Positions 8,401 through 14,759 of a stretch of 64,000 nucleotides of DNA are shown here, one piece after another; positions within the stretch are counted from its first letter, which is position 1, and each line of letters begins with the position of its first letter. Source of the DNA: Gammaproteobacteria bacterium (GTDB lineage Bacteria > Pseudomonadota > Gammaproteobacteria > GRL18); assembly GCA_026196615.1 (NCBI GenBank), contig JAPHSW010000032.1, positions 1-64,000 of the forward strand, in the 5' to 3' direction. The translations under genes were made by a program, and so were the position numbers. Under the pieces are notes generated by a model, which saw only the letters and a list, made by a program, of their open reading frames with translations, did not search any database and had not been told where the DNA came from.

Positions 8401-9569
8401 GGCGTTTTGACTTGCTAGATGAAAAACCAACATCTAGTGAACTTGATTCTAATATCAATTCAGGTACCTTTCCTAATGCTGTACTAAATGGTGCGACACA
8501 ACCTTCGACAACTTTTAGAATAGCTTATGGGACAACAGCCGCACCAAAACCTGTCTTTACAGCTGCTTCTGGGCAAGCAATTACCAGTCCTCCTGTAGTG
8601 GCCACACATCCGATTGATGGTTTTATGGTTATATTTGGGACCGGTCAATACCTTGAGTCAGGAGATAATCAGACAACTGGGCAACCAACACAGAGCTTTT
8701 ATGGAATATGGGATAGTTGTGTTGTGAATAGTATGGTGGGAAATCAAGGAAAATCTCAAATTAAATATTACAATACTGAGATTCCTGCTACACCTGTGAC
8801 GTGTTCTACTGTTTCTAAGGATTATCTACTACGACAAAATATTGTTAAGGAAGAAATTGAAATATTCACGGAGGATGTTGATAGCAATAATGATGGCGTC
8901 ATTGATGGTAATGATACACCAAAAACTAAGAATACTGAAGAAGTTAGGATTACGACAGGTTATGAACTATTTGAATATAATAAAGTTGATGATACGGGGT
9001 ATTCACATCCTCATCCCTACCCTGGTACGCCTGTTGGAGAACCCAATGAGCAGATCACCAATAGTGGAACTGATCAATTTGGTAATACTATCTCATCCTT
9101 TACCTATAAAAGTGTCACAGGCTGGTTGGATTATACTAAAACAGAAATTCTACATGAAGGATGGTATCTTGATATGACTTTTCAGGGCAATAATAAATCT
9201 GAAAGAAATACTAATAAACCACTGCTCCTTGAAGGTACCGTCTTTTTTAACACCTATACGCCATCTACTTCCTCAAGCTGTGGGTCAGCTGGAGATACAT
9301 GGATTTATGCACTTAATGCCAGCGATGGTCGACAACTATCGCAGTCGGCATTTGACTTAAATGAGGATGGAAAAATTGATCAGCAAGATAACTATAATCA
9401 AGCTGAAGTAGTTGGTGCCAGGAAAGAGGAAGGTTATACTCCCGGTGGTACTGTCATCGGTACGGATAAGAAAAAACATAGCATTACCTATGGAGGAAGT
9501 GGTGGTGGTATCGATGATGCTTATTTTAAAATACAGGAAGGTAGACAAAACTGGAGAGTGGTAAAATAA
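5406..9569 (+). CDS. pilY1: Type IV pilus tip adhesin/assembly factor PilY1
   Basis: A large exported protein (1387 residues from the chosen ATG at 5406, which gives a Sec signal peptide ending near SSAIAAP; an earlier TTG at 5367 would add 13 residues). The N-terminal half is a von Willebrand factor A-like region with a MIDAS-type motif DDSGSM near residues 55-60. The C-terminal half is the PilY1 beta-propeller, with the family hallmark YVGANDGLLHGL near residue 756. Acidic calcium-type loops occur at DVDSNNDGVIDGND (about residue 1157) and DLNEDGKIDQQD (about 1316); a calcium loop in this part of Pseudomonas PilY1 controls pilus extension and retraction. It probably sits on the pilus tip as adhesin and assembly factor. 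Longer than many homologues but intact. Confidence 0.93.
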   Translation: MKSYPMKEMKLIIKTGLSGVLCLSLSSAIAAPLNITNDPLFIADSVAPGIFFMMDDSGSMDWEILTSPYYDYEDYYEDSSSLQTHGLFWGNTKGTDNCSDGWHTFYYMYNNSDDLYSNCEVSRNLRAYAKDWRIKSSDFNVMFYDPSQTYEPWQAKVDDSSNSSAAVFPNADFSNVRSNPQPTESGYSSTKNLDGFVWEVSDTESFGFCGSQPDGPEADNDYDRCSSDADCPVGTCTKSKVDLWDSHTKYTVNGNVIEVEDITYSFANTATQCPNDDDPSETRINECFGRQVVRRADITDSAEVTKIKQNIANWYQYNRKRSMVAKSATAAVIESAPFYRFGFGTLHDEFFTPLPANSVTDYIPHNQDLFNKFAEWDWQGQGTPLRDGLKKAGTYFKGSRSGYTGSNKPITHACQQNFTILFTDGYYNGSVSGFSDNNGDGASSSLADIAYYYYETDLDALANIVPTTTFDTQDQQHMVTFSVAFGVSGNLNDTDADGWPNPLPNHVSPKWFGGTSINTNPERIDDMWHAAYDSKGAFISAKTPGELVQGLNDALSAIQNRVGSASSAAASTGASVLTDTNVFFAFYDSNDWSGDLLAYDIETDSTTQVSTFNNFIKASTNFNANTRTKFYSWDPISNLAIDFNWASLNTVQQAYLNDNPDTVTIEVPGAFGAERLAFITGDTSNDGLDIDSTSNIVLFRDRNGNTMGDILNSAPQFVGGTQDQFGEPLAFINSNFSESSSYTLFQKANKNRAHMIYVGANDGLLHGLIVDSNTATTLANNPSTTLDYLEDYGKEAFAYTPSAVIKRLNKLTSSDYQTSGIAKHRYTVDGSPTIEDAYVNGSWKTTLVSGLNAGGQGVFALDVTDGAATSNNNIVLWEFNDTDDADLGYTYSRPVVVRLHDGNWYAVFGNGYNNSEVNNMDGIPDLAVSTTGHAVLFLLKMSGPGLDKVWDLGTDYFKLDTGVGSTATPNGLASVSTLDLDRDQVVDAIYAGDIRGNLWRFDLLDEKPTSSELDSNINSGTFPNAVLNGATQPSTTFRIAYGTTAAPKPVFTAASGQAITSPPVVATHPIDGFMVIFGTGQYLESGDNQTTGQPTQSFYGIWDSCVVNSMVGNQGKSQIKYYNTEIPATPVTCSTVSKDYLLRQNIVKEEIEIFTEDVDSNNDGVIDGNDTPKTKNTEEVRITTGYELFEYNKVDDTGYSHPHPYPGTPVGEPNEQITNSGTDQFGNTISSFTYKSVTGWLDYTKTEILHEGWYLDMTFQGNNKSERNTNKPLLLEGTVFFNTYTPSTSSSCGSAGDTWIYALNASDGRQLSQSAFDLNEDGKIDQQDNYNQAEVVGARKEEGYTPGGTVIGTDKKKHSITYGGSGGGIDDAYFKIQEGRQNWRVVK

Positions 9570-9590
9570 GGTTGGTGTAACTTAATATTA

Positions 9591-9619
9591 TTTTCAGGGA
9601 GTAATTTACTCCCTGAAAA
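9591..9619 (+). terminator. Strong hairpin between pilY1 and pilY2
   Basis: TTTTCAGGGAGT (9591-9602) and ACTCCCTGAAAA (9608-9619) form a perfect 12-base-pair stem with a five-base loop. No T-run follows the stem, so full termination is uncertain; it may act as an attenuator, a processing site or a 3' stabiliser that lowers expression of pilY2 and pilE relative to pilY1 or allows separate pilE mRNA. The pilY2 start lies 22 bases downstream. Confidence 0.55.
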
Positions 9620-9640
9620 TGAGTAATGGAGTAAATATTA

Positions 9641-9985
9641 ATGAAAAAAATAAATTGTTATTATGTTATCGGTATTGTTCTCTTATTGATGCTATCCTCT
9701 ATAACTTATGCAAATTCAAGTCTGGAGCGGTTTGGGTTTATTGAATCTATTGAAGATAGAGAGAGTAATAAAAATAAGGAAGAAAGTTTTAAAGTAGTGT
9801 CTGTGTCGGGCAAGAAATATATTTTTAATTGGGATACTATCAAGGTTATTTATAAAAATGTTTATGTTAATGTCTCTGGTTTGGAAGAAGGTATGAAAAT
9901 AAAGTTCAATACTTCCAGTACACAATCAGAAAAAATTACATTAATCACTATATTATCTGAACATGATATGTTGATAAATAATTAA
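9641..9985 (+). CDS. pilY2: PilY2-like small exported pilus protein
   Basis: A 114-residue protein with an N-terminal Sec signal peptide (hydrophobic core near residues 7-20, cleavage probable after SSITYA), then a small beta-rich domain with repeated hydrophobic/charged alternation (KVVSVSGKKYIFNWDT, GLEEGMKIKFNTSS). Size, signal peptide and position between pilY1 and pilE match PilY2 of Pseudomonas, a small protein needed for fimbrial biogenesis whose exact role is unknown. I recognise it mainly by context plus its DUF-like KYIF...GLEEGMKIKF pattern. A GGAG ribosome-binding sequence precedes the ATG. Codon use is even more AT-rich than its neighbours. Confidence 0.7.
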   Translation: MKKINCYYVIGIVLLLMLSSITYANSSLERFGFIESIEDRESNKNKEESFKVVSVSGKKYIFNWDTIKVIYKNVYVNVSGLEEGMKIKFNTSSTQSEKITLITILSEHDMLINN

Positions 9986-10051
9986 AATTAATTTGAAGGG
10001 TATATTCAATAATAAGTCTGTTTATTACTTGAATAGTAATAGGTCCATTAA

Positions 10052-10585
10052 ATGAAAAAACACTCTGGTTTTACATTAATAGAAATAATGATAACAGTTG
10101 CAATTGTTGCAATCTTAGCATCGATTGCTATACCAGCATATACTGAATATGTTCAGAGAGCGAAACGTTCTCAAGCTCAAGGGGCTTTGTTAGGCTTATC
10201 TGCTGCCTTGGAACGATCGTTTGTTGATAATAATAATTATTGTGATGCAGGTACAACTGCTGTGGCAAATTGCGGTGGTGCAGCTGGAGATAGTGGTGCA
10301 CCAAGTATTTATTCCACTGTAGTACCTATTGATGGTGGAGAATCATATTACAATTTAACAATTGCGGCAGGTAATATTGCAATGGTAGTCAATGATGCGG
10401 GTGCGATTGCTGTGGTGAATAATGTTGCAGCCAGCCGTATAAGAAATGAGTTTACACTTATTGCAACTCGAACTAATTCAATGGCAAATGATAAATGTGG
10501 TGATTTTGTTATCACAAGTACAGGCTTAAAAGGTTTAGTGAATGGTACAAATTCACAAGTTCACTCTTTTTGCTGGAAAAACTGA
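10052..10585 (+). CDS. pilE: Type IV pilin, PilE family
   Basis: A 177-residue prepilin with very short leader (KKHSG), cleavage/methylation motif FTLIE and a hydrophobic helix IMITVAIVAILASIAIPAY, followed by TEYVQRAKRSQAQGALLGLSAALERSF, the PilE family signature. The C-terminal domain has cysteines at the NNYCD and FCWKN regions, as in minor pilins that close a D-region disulfide. In this cluster PilE is a minor pilin promoting pilus assembly rather than necessarily the major subunit. It is the last gene of the operon and is followed by a strong terminator. Confidence 0.9.
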   Translation: MKKHSGFTLIEIMITVAIVAILASIAIPAYTEYVQRAKRSQAQGALLGLSAALERSFVDNNNYCDAGTTAVANCGGAAGDSGAPSIYSTVVPIDGGESYYNLTIAAGNIAMVVNDAGAIAVVNNVAASRIRNEFTLIATRTNSMANDKCGDFVITSTGLKGLVNGTNSQVHSFCWKN

Positions 10586-10615
10586 TTATTGCGAACTTTT
10601 CTATCTTGTCTTCAT

Positions 10616-10642
10616 AAGCCAGATATTATCTGGCTTTTTTAT
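10616..10642 (+). terminator. Rho-independent terminator after pilE
   Basis: AGCCAGAT (10617-10624) pairs with ATCTGGCT (10628-10635) across a three-base loop, and a run of six T follows directly. This closes the pilus operon and separates it from thiO. Confidence 0.87.
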
Positions 10643-10664
10643 TTTCTAAGCTAACCCATATTAT

Positions 10665-11810
10665 ATGAATAAAATACTTATTATTGGTGCTGGTATTATC
10701 GGTATGCTAACGGCCCGTCTTTTAGCCAGACAAGGTATCTCCGTCACGATAATTGAACAATCGTATGCTGGTCAGGAATCCTCATGGGCAGGAGGAGGTA
10801 TTATTTCTCCTCTATACCCCTGGAGGTACAGCGAACCTGTGACGAATCTGGCAAAATGGGGACAGAAATATTACCCTGATTTATTAGAAGAAATACATTT
10901 GAATTCTGGTGTTGATCCAGAATATATTCAAAGTGGTTTATTATATTTGGATATTGAAGATGAACTATCTCAGGCACTTCAGTGGGAAAATAATCATGAT
11001 TATGAATTTGAAACTTTATCGGGTGAACAATTAAAAAAAGTTGAGCCAGGATTAGGTTTTTCAGCTTTAGAGTCAGATAAAAAAGGTTGGTTCACTCAAT
11101 CCATTGGTCAAGTTCGTAATCCAAGACTTGTGAGAGCCCTAAGAGAAGACTTGCTTACACTTGGAGTGAAGATAGAGCAACAAACCGAGGCTATTTCTTT
11201 GATAAAAGAGGGCGGACGAGTAAAAGGGATTTTGACAGATAAAGGAGCTTTTTATGGTGATAAAATTATTGTCGCTGGAGGTGCATGGAGTGCACGTTTA
11301 TTGGAAAAATGGGTAAAGATTCCAAAAATTGCACCTGTAAAAGGGCAAATGATTGTTTTTAAAGCAAAACCAGGTGTTGTTTCACGTATTGTGTTGAGTA
11401 AGGGGCGTTATGTGATACCTCGCAAAGATGGTCGGGTTGTTGTGGGGAGCACTCTTGAATTTGATGAGTTTGATAAAACAACGACAGATGAGGTTTTGCA
11501 AGAATTAAAACAGGAAGCTTATCGTATTATTCCCGCTTTGGAGAAGTATTCTGTAGAAAAACAGTGGGCAGGATTGCGCCCAGGCTCAATTGATGGTGTG
11601 CCCTATATAGGCGAGCATCCAGAGTTAGAGAATTTATTTCTAAATGCAGGGCATTTTCGTAATGGTGTAGTGATTGGCTTAGGTTCATGTCAGTTACTTG
11701 TGAATCAGTTGTTGGGAGATAAGCCAATTGTTGACCCAAGCCCCTATCTGTTAACTGGGGAGCGTTTGGTTAATGATAGTAAAGAAATTGATCTTCGTAC
11801 GGCAATCTAA
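10665..11810 (+). CDS. thiO: Glycine oxidase ThiO (FAD-dependent)
   Basis: A 381-residue flavoprotein of the DAO family. The N-terminus carries the dinucleotide-binding fingerprint IGAGIIGMLTARLLARQG with the following acidic residue at the end of strand 2 (IIEQ), then SSWAGGGIISPLYPW, characteristic of ThiO glycine oxidase; WAGLRPGSIDGVPYIG and GHFRNGVVIGLGS form the C-terminal FAD-contacting motifs. It oxidises glycine to iminoglycine (dehydroglycine) for the thiazole half of thiamine. thiG and thiS are not in the window. It stands as a single gene after the pilE terminator and converges on nadC. A more general D-amino-acid oxidase role is the alternative. Confidence 0.85.
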   Translation: MNKILIIGAGIIGMLTARLLARQGISVTIIEQSYAGQESSWAGGGIISPLYPWRYSEPVTNLAKWGQKYYPDLLEEIHLNSGVDPEYIQSGLLYLDIEDELSQALQWENNHDYEFETLSGEQLKKVEPGLGFSALESDKKGWFTQSIGQVRNPRLVRALREDLLTLGVKIEQQTEAISLIKEGGRVKGILTDKGAFYGDKIIVAGGAWSARLLEKWVKIPKIAPVKGQMIVFKAKPGVVSRIVLSKGRYVIPRKDGRVVVGSTLEFDEFDKTTTDEVLQELKQEAYRIIPALEKYSVEKQWAGLRPGSIDGVPYIGEHPELENLFLNAGHFRNGVVIGLGSCQLLVNQLLGDKPIVDPSPYLLTGERLVNDSKEIDLRTAI

Positions 11811-11854
11811 AAACTAAAGTGGTCGAAATAGACTTAAACTTCATAAGTTCTGAT

Positions 11855-12712
11855 TTATTTCTTAAAACGCAGTGAAAAATCGGTTGCCGTTAAATGTTTT
11901 GTAATGGCACCTGTTGAAATATAGTCAATGCCAATACTGGCCAGGCTTTCTAATCTCTCATGAGTGATATTACCTGAAACTTCAAGTTTGGCTTGCCCTT
12001 TCTTATTGGACTGGTTAAGAGTCACAGCCTGTTTGAGCATCTCATTATCCATATTATCTAATAATAAAATATCTGCTTTTGCTTCTAATGCTTCCTGTAA
12101 TTCTTCTAGTGTTTCAACTTCAACTTCAATTTTTAGTGTGTGTGGGCTTGTAGCACGAGCTGTTTCAATGGCTTTTGTAATAGAACCAGCAGCCATAATA
12201 TGGTTTTCTTTAATTAAGATGCCATCAAATAAACCATGACGATGATTATAAGCACCACCACAAAATACTGCATATTTTTGGGCTTCCCTTAAACCTGGAA
12301 TGGTTTTACGAGTGTCTAATAGTTTCACTGAACTGTTTTTTAGATATTTAACATAATTTGCTGTTGTGGTGGCAGTGCCAGAAAGAGTTTGTAAAAAATT
12401 CATTGCTGTACGCTCACCAGTTAATATTGTTCTGGCACTTCCTGTTAGACTACAAATGCGTTGATTTTCTGTTATGCTTTCACCATCTTGGAAATTCCAG
12501 TCAATGGTAATGGATTCTTCAGAATTTGATGTGAGTTGTTGAAATACTTCGTCAAACCAGCTTTTACCACAAAGAATGGCATTTTCTCTGCAAATCAGGT
12601 GGGCGGTGGCGTGAAGTTCTTTAGGAATTAAAGCGGCGGTAATATCCCCAGAGCCAATATCTTCGGCAAGAGCCTGAGTGACTTGAGATTGAATAATTGA
12701 ATATGGAAGCAT
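11855..12712 (-). CDS. nadC: Nicotinate-nucleotide pyrophosphorylase (carboxylating)
   Basis: A 285-residue quinolinate phosphoribosyltransferase, which converts quinolinate and PRPP to nicotinate mononucleotide in de novo NAD synthesis. Motifs present include ALAEDIGSGDITA near the N-terminus, LDTRKTIPGLREAQKYAV and GGAYNHRHGLFDGILIKENH in the phosphoribosyl-binding core, and KIEVEVETLEELQEAL followed by ILLDNMDNE and LEVSGNI in the barrel. Length is normal (E. coli 297). It is a single gene convergent with thiO and divergent from the alanine symporter. Confidence 0.96.
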   Translation of the reverse strand: MLPYSIIQSQVTQALAEDIGSGDITAALIPKELHATAHLICRENAILCGKSWFDEVFQQLTSNSEESITIDWNFQDGESITENQRICSLTGSARTILTGERTAMNFLQTLSGTATTTANYVKYLKNSSVKLLDTRKTIPGLREAQKYAVFCGGAYNHRHGLFDGILIKENHIMAAGSITKAIETARATSPHTLKIEVEVETLEELQEALEAKADILLLDNMDNEMLKQAVTLNQSNKKGQAKLEVSGNITHERLESLASIGIDYISTGAITKHLTATDFSLRFKK

Positions 12713-12763
12713 GTAAAATCCCTTGTTGAATCACAGTTGTTCAGCCTTAAACCTAGTTAAAAC

Positions 12764-12792
12764 TTAAATGATTTTATCTGTTTGGTTATAAT
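12764..12792 (+). promoter_or_regulatory. Candidate promoter for the alanine symporter
   Basis: TATAAT at 12787-12792 with TTAAAT 17 bases upstream (12764-12769). The -10 is perfect and the -35 weak. It lies about 43 bases before the ATG of the symporter, in the divergent region shared with nadC. Confidence 0.4.
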
Positions 12793-12834
12793 ATTTCAAA
12801 AAATGACACAAGAAAAAGAATATAAGGATAAAAA

Positions 12835-14238
12835 ATGGAATTAATTACGGGTCTTCTAAATGACTTGAATGGCTTAGTTTGGGGAAAACCGATGCTGGCC
12901 ATGATTTTTGGCACAGGAATATTTTTAATGGTTGGCCTGAGATTTATGCCTCTATTGAACCTGAATCGGGGATTCAAATTACTATGGCAGGGTAGAGATA
13001 ATGTTAGCAAAGATGATATTCCCAAAGGAGATGAAAAAGATAAGGAAGGTGAAATTTCCCCTTTCAATGCCTTAATGACCTCATTATCCGCTACCATTGG
13101 TACTGGAAATATTACGGGAGTAGCGACCGCCATTTTTATTGGAGGACCAGGAGCCTTATTCTGGATGTGGGTTACTGCATTAATTGGAATGGCTACAAAG
13201 TATGCTGAAGCTGTTTGTGCTGTGCACTATCGAGAAGTGGATGAAAAGGGCAGTTATCTGGGTGGCCCTATGTACTACATAAAAAATGGTTTAGGCAAGA
13301 AATGGCTTTGGTTAGGTTTTCTGTTTGCTTTATTTGGTGCTTTAGCTTCTTTTGGAATTGGCAATACTGTACAGGCAAACTCTGTGGCCAATGCACTTGA
13401 AGCTCAATTTAATATACCTCTTTGGGTGACGGGTGTCGCTTTACTACTACTGACAGGTGCTGTTGTATTAGGAGGCATTAAACGAATTGCTCAGGTGGCT
13501 GGAAAATTGGTTCCTTTTATGGCCATTGCTTATGTGAGTGCAGGACTGGTGGTGTTAATTACTCATTTTTCACAGATTCCAGAAGCTCTGATGTTAATTG
13601 TACAAAGTGCATTTAATCCAGTTGCTGCCACAGGTGGTTTTGCTGGTGCAACGATTATTATAGCCATTCAGATGGGAGTCGCACGAGGTATTTTTTCAAA
13701 TGAAGCGGGTTTAGGCAGTGCGCCGATTGCACATGCTGCAGCTAAAACCAATAACCCTGTTCAACAGGGAATGATAGCCATGCTGGGTACATTTATAGAT
13801 ACTATTATTGTTTGTAGTATTACCGGTCTGGCAATTGTACTGACGGGTGTCTGGACGACAGGCGTCAAGGGTGCAGCATTAACCATTGCCGCCTTTGATC
13901 AAGTAATGCCAGAAATGGGAGGGGTTGTTGTGACGCTTGCACAGGCTGTTTTTGCATTTACAACCATATTGGGTTGGAGTGTTTATGGTGAACGTTGTAC
14001 AGAATATTTATTTGGTATTCGTTCAGTTCTTATTTTTAGAGTGTTATGGATTATTGCTGTGCCAGTTGGGGCGGTAGGTGATTTAAGTTTTATCTGGTTA
14101 TTAGCCGACACGTTGAATGCTTTGATGGCATTGCCTAATTTAATAGCTTTACTTTTATTAAGCCCAGTAATATTTAAACTGACTCGTGATTCAATTAATA
14201 AGTCTAGGAGTGAGGAGCTGTCAAAGACAAATAATTAA
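12835..14238 (+). CDS. Sodium:alanine (AGCS family) symporter
   Basis: A 467-residue inner-membrane protein with about ten hydrophobic segments. The family signatures of the alanine or glycine:cation symporters are clear: SATIGTGNITGVATAIFIGGPGALFWMW in parts near residues 83-110, and FSNEAGLGSAPIAHAAAKT near residue 285. Members import alanine or glycine with sodium. AAGGA precedes the ATG by 8 bases. There is no linked metabolic gene to fix the substrate. The stop codon overlaps by a few bases with that of the convergent protease gene. Confidence 0.93.
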   Translation: MELITGLLNDLNGLVWGKPMLAMIFGTGIFLMVGLRFMPLLNLNRGFKLLWQGRDNVSKDDIPKGDEKDKEGEISPFNALMTSLSATIGTGNITGVATAIFIGGPGALFWMWVTALIGMATKYAEAVCAVHYREVDEKGSYLGGPMYYIKNGLGKKWLWLGFLFALFGALASFGIGNTVQANSVANALEAQFNIPLWVTGVALLLLTGAVVLGGIKRIAQVAGKLVPFMAIAYVSAGLVVLITHFSQIPEALMLIVQSAFNPVAATGGFAGATIIIAIQMGVARGIFSNEAGLGSAPIAHAAAKTNNPVQQGMIAMLGTFIDTIIVCSITGLAIVLTGVWTTGVKGAALTIAAFDQVMPEMGGVVVTLAQAVFAFTTILGWSVYGERCTEYLFGIRSVLIFRVLWIIAVPVGAVGDLSFIWLLADTLNALMALPNLIALLLLSPVIFKLTRDSINKSRSEELSKTNN

Positions 14239-14750
14239 AGATATTGGCGTATTGTTAGCATATTGCCACGCTGGGTAAATTCCAATTGTTTCAACACGGA
14301 CATACCCAGCAAAATCTCTTCAAGATTAGGTGTGATAATAGCCTTGATATTATATAAATGAATTTGTCCAATACTCATTTTTTTAATAATGGTTTGATAA
14401 CCTGTGCTTCTGCCATTAGCGGTTGAAATAGGAATTTTACGCCCTTTTTTTAATTCCAATTGTTGGGCAAGATATTCTGGAATTGCGACATACGTTGCCC
14501 CTGTATCCAGAAGAAAAACAGCTTTATGACCATTAATTTTTCCTGTGCCAACGTAGTGACCAGAGCGATTTCGTTTTAGAGTAATTTCAAGGTGTTTATC
14601 ACTTGTGTGAGTGGTGAGAATTTTCTGATTGGGGTTATTTTTAGTGTCGATAACCCCTTGAAATAAATAGGTAAGTAGACCTAAGCCGATTACCATCGAG
14701 GTGACCATCATAACAAGGCCAATTCTACTGGTTTCAGATTTATGATCCAA
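14235..14750 (-). CDS. Retropepsin-like (clan AA) membrane-anchored aspartic protease
   Basis: A 171-residue protein with one N-terminal membrane segment (VMMVTSMVIGLGLLTYLF) and a periplasmic retropepsin-like domain. The active-site motif LLDTGATYVAIP carries the single catalytic Asp of a dimeric enzyme, and the C-terminal ILLGMSVLKQLEF is the second family motif (TIGR02281-type). Substrate unknown. The longest frame starts at a TTG (14750) nine bases after the DUF1631 stop codon, without an obvious ribosome-binding sequence; an internal ATG at about 14711 is a possible start but would remove part of the cytoplasmic N-terminus. Close spacing suggests an operon with the DUF1631 gene upstream. 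Confidence 0.82.
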   Translation of the reverse strand: MDHKSETSRIGLVMMVTSMVIGLGLLTYLFQGVIDTKNNPNQKILTTHTSDKHLEITLKRNRSGHYVGTGKINGHKAVFLLDTGATYVAIPEYLAQQLELKKGRKIPISTANGRSTGYQTIIKKMSIGQIHLYNIKAIITPNLEEILLGMSVLKQLEFTQRGNMLTIRQYL

Positions 14751-14759
14751 TGGGCTGTA

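Noticed and set aside
8842-9177. 111-codon plus-strand frame inside pilY1
   Set aside because: Alternative frame of pilY1 with low-complexity Met/Ile-rich translation; not a gene.
12713-12834. Glycine riboswitch before the alanine symporter
   Set aside because: The gap is only about 120 bases and lacks the paired GG-rich aptamer signatures.
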